Assembly (NCBI GenBank): GCA_037178855.1
Contig: JASJZC010000007.1
Coordinates: forward strand, 3,844,001 to 3,908,000
Length of the DNA stretch: 64,000 nt
Reading direction: 5' to 3'
Source: Oscheius sp. JU75
Lineage: Eukaryota > Nematoda > Chromadorea > Rhabditida > Rhabditidae
A program made the position numbers and the translations under genes. Below the pieces are notes generated by a model. The model was not told the origin of the DNA, did no database searches, and was given only the letters and a program-made list of their open reading frames with translations. Positions within the stretch are counted from its first letter, which is position 1. Each line of letters starts with the position of its first letter. Shown one piece after another: positions 49,920 to 61,455 of this stretch.

Positions 49920-52322
49920 TGGCTCGAGATCAGAGAACATATGTCAAAATGTTTTGGAAGGAAGCTGTTTCGGGTACTAGTCGTGGCAAAAATAATCGCA
50001 GACGCAAGATGACTAAGATGCCGATTCTATAGTGACAATACGCTACATGTTCGGACATAATCGGAATCAAAAGGTGAAAATAGCAACTGGGACTAGTAAG
50101 AGTGGGCAACAGGAACGGTGTAGGCGGGTGGCAGCGGAGCAACAACGCAACAGATGACGCCTCTGTTAAGACTGCAACTCATGTAAATGGGCTCCTAAAG
50201 AAATTTCTCGAGTCAGGCTCAAGTTCTAATTGTTAGATCCACTTGCGCCACACATCCCACATGAACTAGACTCTTATTTGTTCTAGGTGTTTGGATATCG
50301 CAACATCACTCGAGGACTCTAAGCGGCATATCTTTTTGTAACTTCGGTTCATATCCCACTACCTCTTCATAAGGAGAGAGGACAGTGAAACTTCAAAAAG
50401 TTCAAGGCAATGTTGCGCTCAGCTGACGCGAAATGAATTTAGATGCCTATGCAAGAGAAGATAACTCGGGACGATTGAATCACATGATGGCCCGCTACCA
50501 CCTTGAGGAGTAAAAGAAAGGAATTGTATTTGAAATTGAGCTGTAAATAGGCTGGACTAACGTGAAGCGGCGGTCACTTGGCACGCCAGTTCCCGACTCT
50601 GCGGGACCGCCGTCTCTGCCGCGCGTTACACCACAGGCGCCCACGCCTTGAGAAATTATAGAACCTCGCTCCTCCTCTCAAAATGAAAACATCAAAATAT
50701 CAGCAACAATGAAAAACAAGTAAATAATTTTCTTGTGCAAAAAATTGGGGAACACCCGGGTGACCCTCCGTTGTCTCTTTTTCACAGGCAGCGCGCTGAA
50801 AAACCGGAAATCGGCTTCAAACTAACTGGGCAGTTTAAATGGACTTTACCATCTAATTTAGTTTGTAAACGTAGTAGCTAACACTTCGGAACACAAAGGT
50901 CGGAATGGCTCGTTTGCTTGATGAAAAGGATTGGCGTCCAGAAGTTTTGCCTTGAGCGCACTACGATAATTGCTGCCAATCGGCCTTACCCAACAATCTT
51001 ATGTCAAAGTTTGTAGCAAAAAAGCTGCGCATTCACAAGAGACGAGCAACGAGAGGAGGACAACGAAAACAGAACAAGAAACACGTTGAAAAGGAAGGAC
51101 ACCCTAGGATTATAGGAGCAAAACGCATTGGGAGGCGCGCCTCGGAAAACAAATATTGCCATGCACCGTGTACTTGAGCCGACCCGTTAAACTTTCTAAA
51201 CTTCAAAGCTGAAACTGAACTGTCTTGTGAACCAAAGTAAATCAGGTTGACCAAAAGTACTGTTTTGAGCTAATTGAATTCTATGCAAACAGGTGAGACC
51301 CCCGAAGTGAGCGAAACAAATCCTTTTTGTGTTATGAAGTGATTGGATATTTTTGAAATAGAAGCACTTCTGGAAGGTGAACGCTTATATCTCTCTACCA
51401 TTATAGGAGCCTATCAGTCTATACATTTGGTGCAGCTAATCTTGGACGAGGGCTGAGGAAACCTGTTTTTGCATCTTAACACATAGACAGTATCTACAAA
51501 ACTCTGTCTCTGCTCCAGAAATTGGACCAATTTATGACTAGCTTGTCTACAGCAGTTTTTGAAATGCATGAGATCAGAATCAGCCGAAACGTAAAACAGT
51601 CCGGAAACATGAAATATTGTTACGGGATATGTCAGATTAGGAGAAATGGTTGTGGTTGGTTTACAACATCCACTCCTCCTACACTCGAAGCAGCTGACGC
51701 CGTGGAGGTATTGGAGGCATCGCCCAACGATCACCGCTGCCATCCGCTGCTGCCGCGGGGGGACTACAGCTCGATGTTCAAAACCACCCCCGCTTGTCTG
51801 CTACATGGGAGGACAGACCTGGTTCGAACGTGCAGCTTTTTCAAAGTAACATACTGATAAATGCGAAATAGACACGAACTAACATATGGCAGACATTATT
51901 CGATGAATGTTTCCCGTTCCAAACAGATGTGTGCAGCATTTAGCTCATCAGCTTTGCTCGGCTGAGAAAAAGATCGTGCCGCAAACATTTCCGAGAACAA
52001 TTGTATGGAATACTACACTGAACATTCCACTTAGAAGAACGCTAGTCTTGAAAAAAGACGAGAAACGTATTACTCAGAGCGAGCGGCTGTTGCAATCCGT
52101 CTCTAACAAATGGGAGAAGGCGACTAAGCTTTTTCAGGAAAAACAGCTTGATGTAGCAGTTTTACGCAAGCAACAACAAAACTGTATACGTTAGATGCGC
52201 GAGTAGCTCCACTCTCCATATAAGCCGGTCTGTGGCGCGCGGATTACTTCAATCCTTTGGATATGACCGCTAAATAGCTTTAAATGCAATTTCTAGTTAG
52301 GATTTGGATTTTTAGGAAGAAA
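49920..52322. other. intergenic, no clear gene
   Basis: Contains a GC-rich hairpin at 50567-50612 (GCGGCGGTC against GACCGCCGT, 8 of 9 paired) in an AT-rich setting. Plus-strand frames at 51522-51857 and 51907-52194 are open for 111 and 95 codons; the second is Lys/Gln-rich and could be helical, but neither has recognisable motifs. No RNA gene is seen. Confidence 0.35.
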
Positions 52323-53003
52323 CTAAAGAAACTCACGTATCCATCGAACGCGTTGAATGTATCTCGGCGGGCTAGGGGGCGTTTCAAGTACAGTTTTCGG
52401 TGTTGCAGTGTATGCTTTTTTAGATTCTTCTGGTATTTCCGCTACTGTCGGCAGAGTCTTTTCTGACACTATCTGCTCCGAGAGCTGTGAGGAATCGAGA
52501 TCCATAGAAATTACAGTATAGTCATCTGTACATTGTGCTCTCGTTTCAATTTGTTGAAATTCTTCTGTTAGTGGAAGCCTTGTGAAGTCAGGAAAGGGAG
52601 CAGGTTGCAGAGGTATATCGTGAACGAATGCAATGACTTGCTCACGATTCGTGACATTCCTCTCATCGTCGTCGTCCAAAATTTCTCCATCTTCCAACTC
52701 GTCCTCTTCATGAACGATACCTTCCGCTTCCGAATCAAAATCCTCGTCATGACTGTTCTCCTCCGTCTCCATGTGCATATCTATATTTGCTACCCGCCTC
52801 GCCTCCAAGGCTTCTTTTATTCTGTCCTCGCCGACAATTTGTGCATGTGCGGATCGCAGGTTTGCTGCTTTCCGTAACCGCTTCACTTCGGCCCTCATAG
52901 AAGCTGGAACATAATCTGTATCGCTCTCCGAGCCACTATCCCGTCTTCGGCGTCCGTAATGTCGCCCACCTCGTGCTGTACCCGCTCCTCGACCTCTCGG
53001 CAT
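52323..53003 (-). CDS. acidic protein with RGG-type N-terminus, unrecognised
   Basis: Uninterrupted 226-codon frame. Residues 1-22 (MPRGRGAGTARGGRHYGRRR) are Arg/Gly-rich, like an RNA-binding tail. Then come SESDTDYVPASMRAEVKRLR, a basic helix-like stretch, and a strongly acidic block (HDEDFDSEAEGIVHEEDELE; DGEILDDDDERN). The C-terminus is Ser/Thr/Pro-rich with PPSPPRYIQRVRWI. Near the end ATAC|GTGAGT is a good donor, so the last four codons may instead be intron and the gene may continue. The start lies 135 bp downstream of the LIM gene's stop on the same strand, which is typical nematode operon spacing. Composition suggests a nuclear RNA- or chromatin-associated role, but this is inference from composition only. 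Confidence 0.65.
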   Translation of the reverse strand: MPRGRGAGTARGGRHYGRRRRDSGSESDTDYVPASMRAEVKRLRKAANLRSAHAQIVGEDRIKEALEARRVANIDMHMETEENSHDEDFDSEAEGIVHEEDELEDGEILDDDDERNVTNREQVIAFVHDIPLQPAPFPDFTRLPLTEEFQQIETRAQCTDDYTVISMDLDSSQLSEQIVSEKTLPTVAEIPEESKKAYTATPKTVLETPPSPPRYIQRVRWIREFL

Positions 53004-53137
53004 ACCAGAAACTGATTAATGGAGTATTAGTGGCAACGAGTATTTACAGATATCAAGATAAACAGTTAGATGTTAACTGTGAAGGTGCAACGTGTAACAA
53101 AAATATAAATCTTTTATAACAGTTCGGAGCGTATAGT

Positions 53138-54371
53138 TTACTGATGAAGTTGGAGTATTCCAGCACCGATTCCATGGCCATATCCCTTAGGGCCGTAGGC
53201 TCTGGCGTAGCAGTCTAAATAGGCTTTTGTTTTCGGATATCCTAGTTTACAATGAAGACGAAATACAACTTACTGTTACAGTAGAGCTCTCCCTGATGTT
53301 CGCACATTGTTCTGGATGCTAGACCTTTGTTACAAGCAGAGCAGACAAAACAGGTGTTTTTGTGCCACACCTAAAACGATGTTTAAGTCCAATAACTAAC
53401 ACTTAAGCTCACAGTTCCAGCTGCTACAATCTTTTCAGCCTCATAGACTGTATTTGAGCACTTTCCACATTTCAGCTTCTTCTGAGCCTGTGAGATCGAG
53501 AAAGGTCGGATACGAGGAGTTGCATCCTGAAAAAAAAAGATGTTCTCTTCAGAAGTAGTGATACTATACCAGTAGAGGCGAAGAGTACTTTGATGATGGT
53601 GCCGGAAAAGTACTTGCGGGAACATAGACTGCAATTCAGGTATTGAGCAGCTGTGAAAAACATAGCGGGCATCCCTGAACGGCGGCAGAGGCAGCGCCTA
53701 CCGGTTACCGGATCGATAAGCGCAGGCTCTGCTCAATACTTTCAATTATGGCTTATTGCTGGCAACAATGACAATGTCAGGCGCAACAAACTAAACTTAC
53801 ACTGTTCAGATGTCACCGCCTTCTCGTCCGAAATGATCGTCTAAACAAAGAGGACCGTAAACAGGCTGTTACTTGCTTACCGGGTGTGCGCTGTTCGATT
53901 CAACACGGTTATGTTCATAAGCTACCGAGTTTGAATCTCTAGAGACGCCGTAGCTGATCAATGAAGTAACGGGATTGCTCCTGTCCTGAAAGCAGCGAAA
54001 CTGAAAAAGAAGTGCGTTTGAGGGAAAATGCAGCCCTGCCTGGTGCTCAGAGGAGCCAATACCACTTGATAGGATGCCCGCTCCTACGCCATAGCCCACA
54101 CCTTTGGGCCCAAAAAGGAGTCGATGGCAATGAGTACAATATGGCTAAAAGGCATCTATTGATAGGGCGACATCTCACTGACCTTGCCATCGTGGTCGCA
54201 GCAGTTTCTGCTGTCTAGTCCACGTGCACAGTCCACGTTACCTGGGAAATAATGCTACCTATTCTTGGGCTACTTACTGCATATGAAACAGTGACGGTGG
54301 AAATGTTTTCCGATGGCTTGAATGCTTTCGGCAAAGTAAACGGGAAGAGTGCATTTGCCGCAGCGATTCAT
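53138..54371 (-). CDS. LIM-domain protein of the muscle LIM / CRP type
   Basis: Multi-exon gene with two LIM domains joined by a long linker. The first exon reads MNRCGKCTLPVYFAESIQ and HFHRHCFICS; the next has LDSRNCCDHDGK, then CHRLLFGPKGVGYGVGAGIL. The GPKGxGYGxGAG box is diagnostic of CRP/MLP proteins. The second domain has KKLKCGKCSNTVYEAEKIV, then VWHKNTCFVCSACNKGL, HQGELYCN and a second box, AYGPKGYGHGIGAGIL, before the stop at 53138. In muscle LIM proteins such domains link Z-disc or dense-body proteins. In the first domain the spacing after HRHC appears stretched by two residues (CSNVDC), unless a splice site is misplaced. The linker is Ser/Asn-rich. A possible operon partner lies immediately downstream. 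Confidence 0.85.
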
Positions 54372-54977
54372 TCTTAACAGAGTATAGAATAAAACGAGAA
54401 CAGCCAGAGGAGATACGATCAAGAGGAGAAAAATGTTTTGAATGGTCTACGCGGCAGCATGAAACGTTTCTTACTAACTATGCTGGAGTTAATTGCTATG
54501 AAACCGGAACACATCGGTCTCAACCGACATGCCCAGAAACTATATCTTTAAACTATGACCAAAAGAGAGGACGCTAATAAAAACGAGAGCATCTTTGTGA
54601 GGCTGGTTTCTTGTTGAAAGGGGAAGCGATTTCGCTTATCTCGCGTCGGGGATTGAAGGTATGAACCACTGTGGAATGTTGCGTGCAACCCTCTCTCGAC
54701 CGGTCATTTGCATATTTCTCTAAGTGAAGAAAGACCGCCGGCGACAGGTCTCTTCACGAACGGATGGCGGTTTACAACTAATGAATCGACAGCAGAGACG
54801 AACGGAGACCATATCGGCCGTAGGATTTAGCTATAAAATCCTCGAGATGCTGCTTGATACACTCTAGCAGAGAAGACATGTGTGGTATTGATACAGATTT
54901 ATAGCCTGTAGCGAAGAACGGTTAAAGTGGATTGTACTTAAACTGAGTATCGAGTATATGAGATAAAGATTGAGTGA
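54372..54977. other. intergenic between same-strand genes
   Basis: About 600 bp between the RhoGEF stop and the LIM start. No coding piece is seen; it probably holds the RhoGEF 3' untranslated region and the LIM promoter. Confidence 0.45.
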
Positions 54978-57329
54978 CTACATAAGAGAACAGTTCGAAC
55001 GAAAGGTTTCTGCAATACCTCCTCTCTTCTTTTGAGTGTAGAGGGCTGGAGCTGCTTCGGATACCCACCAAGGTATGGCTCGCTCTTGCGCCAGCTTTGA
55101 ACGTTCAACATCAAACTCGAAAGAGGAGTCACCCTCTTTGACTGGTGACTCTGTGTTTACAGGTGCTGTTGGCTCCTTAATGTGACCAGTTTCAAAGATT
55201 AAATTTGTGGAAACCTGGTAACTGTAGAGCCGAATTTCCGGCTGAGAAAGCACTCTCGGAGGAGTAGATCTTAGCACAGCTTCTCTCTTTTCAGCAATCA
55301 CTCGTCTCGCAGTGCCTCCTTTTCTCGGCACTCGGTCACACTAAAAAGTCGCATAGCTCTATCTAAATATGCACTACTTCATCAACTCCAATATTTTCAT
55401 CGTTTCCAGGCAAATTTCCTTGTTTCTCGTAGTTAGCTACGGCCTTGATTGGACTCAGATTGTATTCTGGCAGACGACTGTAATTCTTATTTCCCACTGT
55501 CGTAGACGTTCTTTTAGGAATGCGTCGACTATGTTCCTTAGACATTACTGTTTAAAAAACTATAAGAAATGTACCTGAAGAGCTTGCGAAGATGTTGGTT
55601 GGTCTGACTTCTCTTCAATAGTCGTCGATTGAAGTTTTCTCTTATTCAGCACTTCCTTCAACTCTGTTTCGAAAGCAAGGTCGGCTTCTAAAGCAAATTT
55701 TTTGAAGTAAAAGTAAAAAGCGTACTTCTTTTCCTGTATTTTACTTGGCGGGTATTTGGTGTCCTTTCTGAGTCTGTTCTGAAAATGGGCGTTTCCGCTT
55801 CTTCCTCTTCTTCATTAACCGGGTAGGTTTTCTTAGTAAACTTGTTCGTAAACTTCTTTACCAACCGATTTCTAAAAAAAAATTACAGAAAACGAGAAAG
55901 ACGTTGATTTACTTAAAGTTTCGAACATGTTGACGGCTGCTCTCCTTTCTCAGAGTCGATCTGAGTATGTTCATTCGTTCAATGGCTGTTTGGATGGCAG
56001 CCTTCCACTCTTTCAGATTGTCGTAGTTATCGGATGTGACCATGACACAATGATCTTTGCAGTAAATCTAAAGCTTAAATGCTCAAAACTAAATTATCAC
56101 AAACCAAAAGAGATCCCTCCAACTCGTTGTATACCAACCGGCAGTGCTTCAAGGGTATAATGCAGGAGCAAGAGAACTTGGGGGTGATGAAGCGACGTTT
56201 TCCGTAAACCAAAATGTCGTTAAACAACCAGAACATCCTTTCGTCGTGAGAATCGGAAGACTGGCTAATCTGAATATCCAAGATATATGTGAATATCAAG
56301 TTCTTGTGAAGTATTAGAGAACCTACCTTATACAACGGGCCTTCTCTAATGATTCTTCTTCCAGGTGCCACAATTTGTCTTCCCAAATCTCGCTGGATTC
56401 TGTAGAGCTGCTGTTGATTCTCAAAATCTCGAATGCAGGATTCCGTGAGCTCGGTGATTTCATCAATTTTGTTCAAGACTTCTGAAAACGAGCCGTAGGC
56501 ATACAAATAGGATCATACCCTCGAGCAGTCCTTGCTCATTAGGGCATGGAGAAGATTCTTTCATTTTGGAGAGAAGCATGATATATCGAGGTAGTCGCTG
56601 GATCGGCATGATCATCAGCGCCATTAAACTGTTGCCCTGACAAGGCGGCTTCAATTGCTGCCTTGAAATCAACTCATTGAACGCTTCAGAATTAGCTGAT
56701 AGTTCCTGAACATCAAACTTGAAAAAAGAGAAAACGAAACATTCACGTCGTAGGCCTTGATTATGTTCGGATAGTTCCTGGCGTAGGCCGAGTAGCTTTT
56801 CAAAAACGGTGATATTTTGTTAAAAGCCATTGGAACTGAAGACGTTCTCAGCTCTCGAAGCAGTTCTTTGTTTACATTGTAGATTGTTGGTATTTCCGCA
56901 AACATGTCTCGAAGATGAGTCTTCTTGATGCCACAGTTTTTGTTACTAGAGCGCATATCCTCCAGAACGTCCATGAAAAACTGATAAAATAACTGTAATG
57001 TAAACAAATATATACCCGTTGAACGGTGAGCAAAAACTTCAAGTATATCCTCTCCGAGTCGTAGAGTTCTTGCTTGGCGCTGTGGTACTGCCGTTCCTCT
57101 AAGTTTGCTGTCACGGGAATCGTGAAAGAGAAACGCTTCAGTTCCTGAATCTCTGCAGTCCAAATAACCTGAAGCAATAGAACGTCTATTATGTTGAACA
57201 AACAGTAACCTGACTTGGGAAGGTACCTTCTAGGTCCATTTCGTTGTTGCTCATGTCTCCAAATCCAAGTATAGGATTATCATCACCGGCACCTTGTTCT
57301 TCGATGGTCCGTCGAATTAGCGGTTCCAT
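54978..57329 (-). CDS. Dbl-family RhoGEF (DH-PH protein)
   Basis: Multi-exon gene. An N-terminal exon (MEPLIRRTIEEQGAGDDNPI) leads into a DH domain: AKQELYDSERIYLKFLLTVQ, VFF-type helices, KISPFLKSYSAYARNYPNII, then the conserved helix LMALMIMPIQRLPRYIMLLS. The PH domain follows: IREGPLYK, RMFWLFNDILVYGKRRFITP, PLKHCRLVY, and the closing helix DNLKEWKAAIQTAIERM. DH-PH proteins activate Rho, Rac or Cdc42 by nucleotide exchange at membranes. The C-terminal part is basic and Ser/Thr-rich (KKFTNKFTKKTYPVNEEEEE) without a FYVE domain, so it is not a full FGD/EXC-5 protein. The stop is at 54978 (RSNCSLM). I placed the start at 57329, but an upstream exon ending near 57464 could add residues. Confidence 0.85.
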
Positions 57330-57832
57330 CACTTGAAACAAAATATAGCTGTTGAGGGAAATTGGAAAAAGAATTAGTAAGGAGAAAATCGATAAATGAG
57401 ATGACGAATGTAAAAACAACCAAACGCTCATTATGCGGCTCCCCTTAGCCGCCATAATGCGCATTTGAATGTAGTCTTTTCGCGCTAACGCCAGGTGGTC
57501 CGTAGCAGCAGAGCAGGGATCAAACTAACGGAAAGTAAAGAGTAAAATCTGAATGGTGCCAAAAGTACATTTAGTTTCTTGTTTTATCAATGCTATTTGA
57601 AGTAAATTAAAAATGCGAATGCTATTAATCAAGTTTTTGATAGTTTAAAATGCAATATGGCGTATCAGATAATAGCTTTTTAGTAACATTACGTCACAAG
57701 AATTATTAGTTTTGTGAAAGAACCAAGTCCTTTACTTTCATTTTCGAAGGACATTAGTGCTGTTATGTGTTCATCAAGTAAGGGAGTAAACAAGTTAACG
57801 TTTATTCACAAGATATGGGAGTGGTTCGATTC
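57330..57832. other. intergenic, AT-rich
   Basis: About 500 bp, AT-rich around 57550-57700. It contains a possible extra RhoGEF first exon (minus strand, near 57430-57464). Nothing else is recognised. Confidence 0.4.
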
Positions 57833-58270
57833 TCACAGGTTGTTGGTACCTTTGAGCTCCATGTTCCGAGTACTGCACTTGTTTTCCATCGCCTTCGCCA
57901 CGACAGATATTTTCTTTAGGTCAGCCTCGAAACTGAAAATGACTTGAACTATTACACTTTTAATTTTACCTATTTGCGTTGCTGAAACTGTTGAGGGCCT
58001 GCTCATACATGAAGTCCAGGACGCAGATTCTGGGAAGGAGCTCATGTTCGCAGATTTGCCAATCATCAGCTGTTTTGATGGCGATAACGATATGTTTCAG
58101 ATTAAATGGCCAGGAAATCACGCCATTGAAGAACGAACGGATGGTCTGAAGTGGCTAATTGAGCCTGTGCCCAATTGAACACCTACTCGAACATGCCATT
58201 CTGTGCAGTCTCTGGTAGACATGCCGGCCACGCTAACTACTAAAAGAGTGAGAACGATGATGACCTTCAT
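57833..58270 (-). CDS. small secreted cysteine-containing protein, unrecognised
   Basis: Three exons (58187-58270, 57970-58145, 57833-57932) join in phase to a 119-residue protein. Residues 1-16 (MKVIIVLTLLVVSVAG) are a signal peptide. The mature part has four cysteines (DCTEW, WQICEH, PRICVL, NKCST) and a helix-like middle (LDFMYEQALNSFSNANSF) ending KGTNNL. The spacing resembles small four-helix secreted proteins of nematodes, but I do not recognise a named family. The start lies 589 bp from the start of the divergent tetraspanin gene. Confidence 0.72.
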
Positions 58271-58858
58271 CCTAAAAAAAAACTGTTCCTTCTTTTTTGA
58301 GAAAAGATAGAGGAAAGAGATATATTGCATTTTGTTCTGTCCCTAATTCGTTGCCAGACCACCTGTTACAACAATACCCAAAAATTTCACTTGTCGAATG
58401 AACTTTCACGTAACATTTGCTCCGAGCTTATAGCGAGATTGGCCTTACAATGTGGTTCCGATTTCGACTCAGAGACTACGTGATCGAGGAGTAGCAGACA
58501 ATGATGAATACATGTGTAACAGGGGTCAGCTGAGCATAATACGCTCGACTACTTCTATGTTCTCACGAAGCACCTCCTCTAAAGAGTCAAAACGTTCTTT
58601 TCTGAATAGCCTAATCACAATACTAACAACGGAGATCAATTTCCTCACTTCCTGATCACAGAGCCCGATTTTGTCCAAAACAGTTCTCAAAAAACAGTCA
58701 AGACTTATCATGGCCAGCTATTGATTTGTTAGTCATTCGCTGCCGTGGTCAAATAGCGTCGCTCATGCCACGAGCCAGGTAACTTTGTTTGTATAACCCC
58801 AAGGATCTTCTCTATGCGTCTCTTATACCTGCTCATATAGCCTTTTTATAGAGAACAC
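58271..58858. other. intergenic between divergent genes
   Basis: Shared upstream region of the secreted protein (-) and tetraspanin (+). A 61-codon minus frame (58526-58711; FLRTVLDKIGLCDQEVRKLI) has a helical composition but no supporting structure. Confidence 0.35.
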
Positions 58859-61205
58859 ATGTCTGTGGAAAGAGCGGGCTCTGGTTGCCTCAAAATTTCC
58901 TTAATATTGTATACTTTATTATTTTGGGTAAGTCAATTTCCTGCATTTCCTTATTAGTTTTAAGGCTTCCGGATTTGGACTGATATTTCTGGGGTTCTAC
59001 GTAATTTTTGAGCCGAAAAGGAGCTACGTGTTGGACTTTGTTGATTTCTCAGAAGATGACCCGCTACTTGTAGGTGTTGTGTTCCTTCCGATGATACCGA
59101 ATAATTCAAGACGTTTGCCGCTTATACGGCAATTGTGGCGGGAATTTCAACGCTACTTGTCGGATTCATTGGCTTTTTCGGAGCCTTGAATCGCATGAAA
59201 TGTCTTCTTGTTGGAGTAAGTTTGTAACCCGGTTCTTATGACTGGATTATTGCAGTTTATGATCTGTTTAATTGCCCTATTCTTGGCAGATGTGGCAATT
59301 GGAACATTGGCATTAGTCTACAAAGGAAAGGTAAGTTCGAGTGATGCTATATACTTGACGTATCCTTGTAGTTTTCGGATGACCGCATGACAGTCTATTT
59401 GACAAACTTGACTAACAACCGATATTCGAGAGATAAATGGGTCAAACCGCTCTTGGATACTGTCCAGTTCTATGTAAGTTTGTTTTAATTTGGTTTTTAT
59501 CAAGGACTTTTGAACTTTTCTTGTTTTTCATTGTGGTGATTTCTGTTTTAAACTGATCGAATGTTATCTTGTTCAAGATTGCCTAAGTGTACCATCTAAT
59601 CCGCAAAAAGTACAAGCATACTTTCAAGATCGATCAACCGAATTCTACCTTCCACGAGAATCTAAAGAGAGCTGTCAAGTTTGAGTACGGTGTCTCTTTG
59701 GAGATCGAGAGAAATCGCAAAGTTACCAACATGATCAACAGATTGCAATTCTACGTAACAAACCTACCAGAGAGAGCCAATTTTCCGCGATTGTAGGAGC
59801 AATGCTGTGGCGCAATATCTTCAAACGACTATTTGGGGAGCTCTTGGATGGCCTCGATGACCGGCGATCCTGCTTATGAAGATGTAGATCCTCTTCTCGT
59901 GCCCGAGTCTTGCTGCAAGCAAATCGCAGGAGCTTCGCCATTAAACCCTGTTGCAAGAAGCCAGGCACGATGCCAACAGCCCGAATCGGACAATAAGTGG
60001 AGATATACCATGGTAAGTGAGAAAAATCCGTTCCTGGTTACCTAGGAACTGCTAATTAAGATGGGCTGCGCAAAAGAGATGATTAACAAGAGAGTGCCGC
60101 ACGCACTGGAGCTCTTTTTCTGCGCAGAAAAAGTTCGAAGCAGGCATGCAATGCTCGAAACCGAGAGCCGAAGCAACAACTGACTAAGGCAGAAAACGGA
60201 AGAGAACCGTGGGCGGTAATGAGGCTGGATTTGAGAGTAATGTTAATCTGCTATCAACTGGTGGGAGCGAATTGTTCTCGTGAGAAGATAATCTTAGAGA
60301 AGGTACACAACCCAGGCTCCAGAAAAGCGAACGCAGAATGTGAGTGGTCATAAAGACAAAAAGTGCAATAACCTGGATCTCAAGAAGTTGGCAATCCAAT
60401 CTGGACAGTCAGGAAGATAACTTGCACAAAGAAGAAGAACACAAGGTAATTTCCGGACGAAGATTGGAATCGTCTTTGCAAATTGCAGTGAACTAACTTG
60501 ATTAACTTACTCCCATTGTGTGGTCATAAATGTCGAATAAAAAGTTTTCTGTAAAAAGACGTCCGAGAATGATGTTATTGGCTCCAAATTACTAATGTTT
60601 GCAGCAAAAGTGTTGTGGTGGAGCTGGACCGTACGACTACTACAACTCATTTTGGTATATAACTAACACTGATCGTGGAACTCGCTCCTTTGTCCCGTCG
60701 TCATGCTGCAAACAAGCCCAAGCTGGTCGAGCATGGGCCGTCGTGCCTGTTGATCCTATGTGTACTACCTACTTCTACTATTCGAATCCTTTCAACACTT
60801 CCGTCAATATAGAAGTGGGTTCAAGAAGGGGAACTAGACAGAAAGGAGTGAAGTTCATGTAGCAACGAGAGCAAATGACATGGAAACACTCAATGGGTGG
60901 TCGCAAAAATGTAGCACCCTGCTGCCATATGAGACTAGTTTGTCAGAAGGGCTTTTTAGGCGTCTGAACGCGGGAGAGTACTCTGTTCACAAAATCTTTC
61001 CTTTTCAGGGATGTAATGAGAAGATGCTGAAGTGGTTCGATGAACAGACGATCATTTTTGCCAGTGTTGGATTCAGTTTTGCCGGTCTCATGGTATTCCT
61101 CATATTCGAGTTTGCTCAAACTCATTTCAGATGATTGGTATCATTTTGACTCTCTGCCTCTGCAACAGTATTGTCTACTATGTTCACATTGAACAGGATT
61201 ACTGA
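58859..61205 (+). CDS. tetraspanin with alternative large-loop exons
   Basis: Constitutive exons: 58859-58927, 58965-59069, 59111-59215, 59256-59330, 61009-61092 and 61131-61205. They encode TM1 (ISLILYTLLFW/ASGFGLIFLG), TM2-TM3 (YTAIVAGISTLLVGFIGFFG; FMICLIALFLADVAIGTLAL) and TM4 (IIFASVGFSFAGLM/MIGIILTLCLC). The large extracellular loop has two exon pairs. Set A is 59372-59473 plus 60605-60814 (QKCCGGAGPYDYY ... SSCCKQ). Set B is about 59611-59754 plus 59797-60012 (EQCCGAISSNDYL ... ESCCKQ). Each pair supplies a helix ending QFY, the CCG motif and the later cysteines, and then joins the shared GCNEK exon. All junctions are phase 0, so A gives about 274 and B about 290 residues. Tetraspanins organise membrane protein complexes and the large loop sets partner choice. 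The identity within the family is not clear. The least sure boundary is the start of B1. Confidence 0.85.
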
Positions 61206-61263
61206 AAATTCCGATACGGATCAACTTGCCTCATCTAACGATCTTCACGAGCATCTCATTTTT

Positions 61264-61269
61264 AATAAA
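61264..61269 (+). terminator. poly(A) signal of tetraspanin
   Basis: AATAAA about 60 bp after the tetraspanin stop and about 190 bp before the collagen ATG. The spacing would suit an operon-type intercistronic region. Confidence 0.5.
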
Positions 61270-61455
61270 GCATATTACTGTCATCTCTTTGTCTTCGTTA
61301 GCTTTCCCGCAAATCTCGCGTTACAACTTTTTTCGAGCCACTTGGATCTTATCCACTCTCTCGGGTCAATTGTTTTTCTACGCAAAACATGAAAGGGAAG
61401 TGGGTCAGTTTGTTCCTTTAAAAGGAAAGCAAATCCTTTGAAATCCCTGTCAATC

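Noticed and set aside
50580-50650. Possible tRNA in the GC-rich patch
   Set aside because: No GGTTCGAnnCC B-box, no 7-bp acceptor stem with correct spacing.
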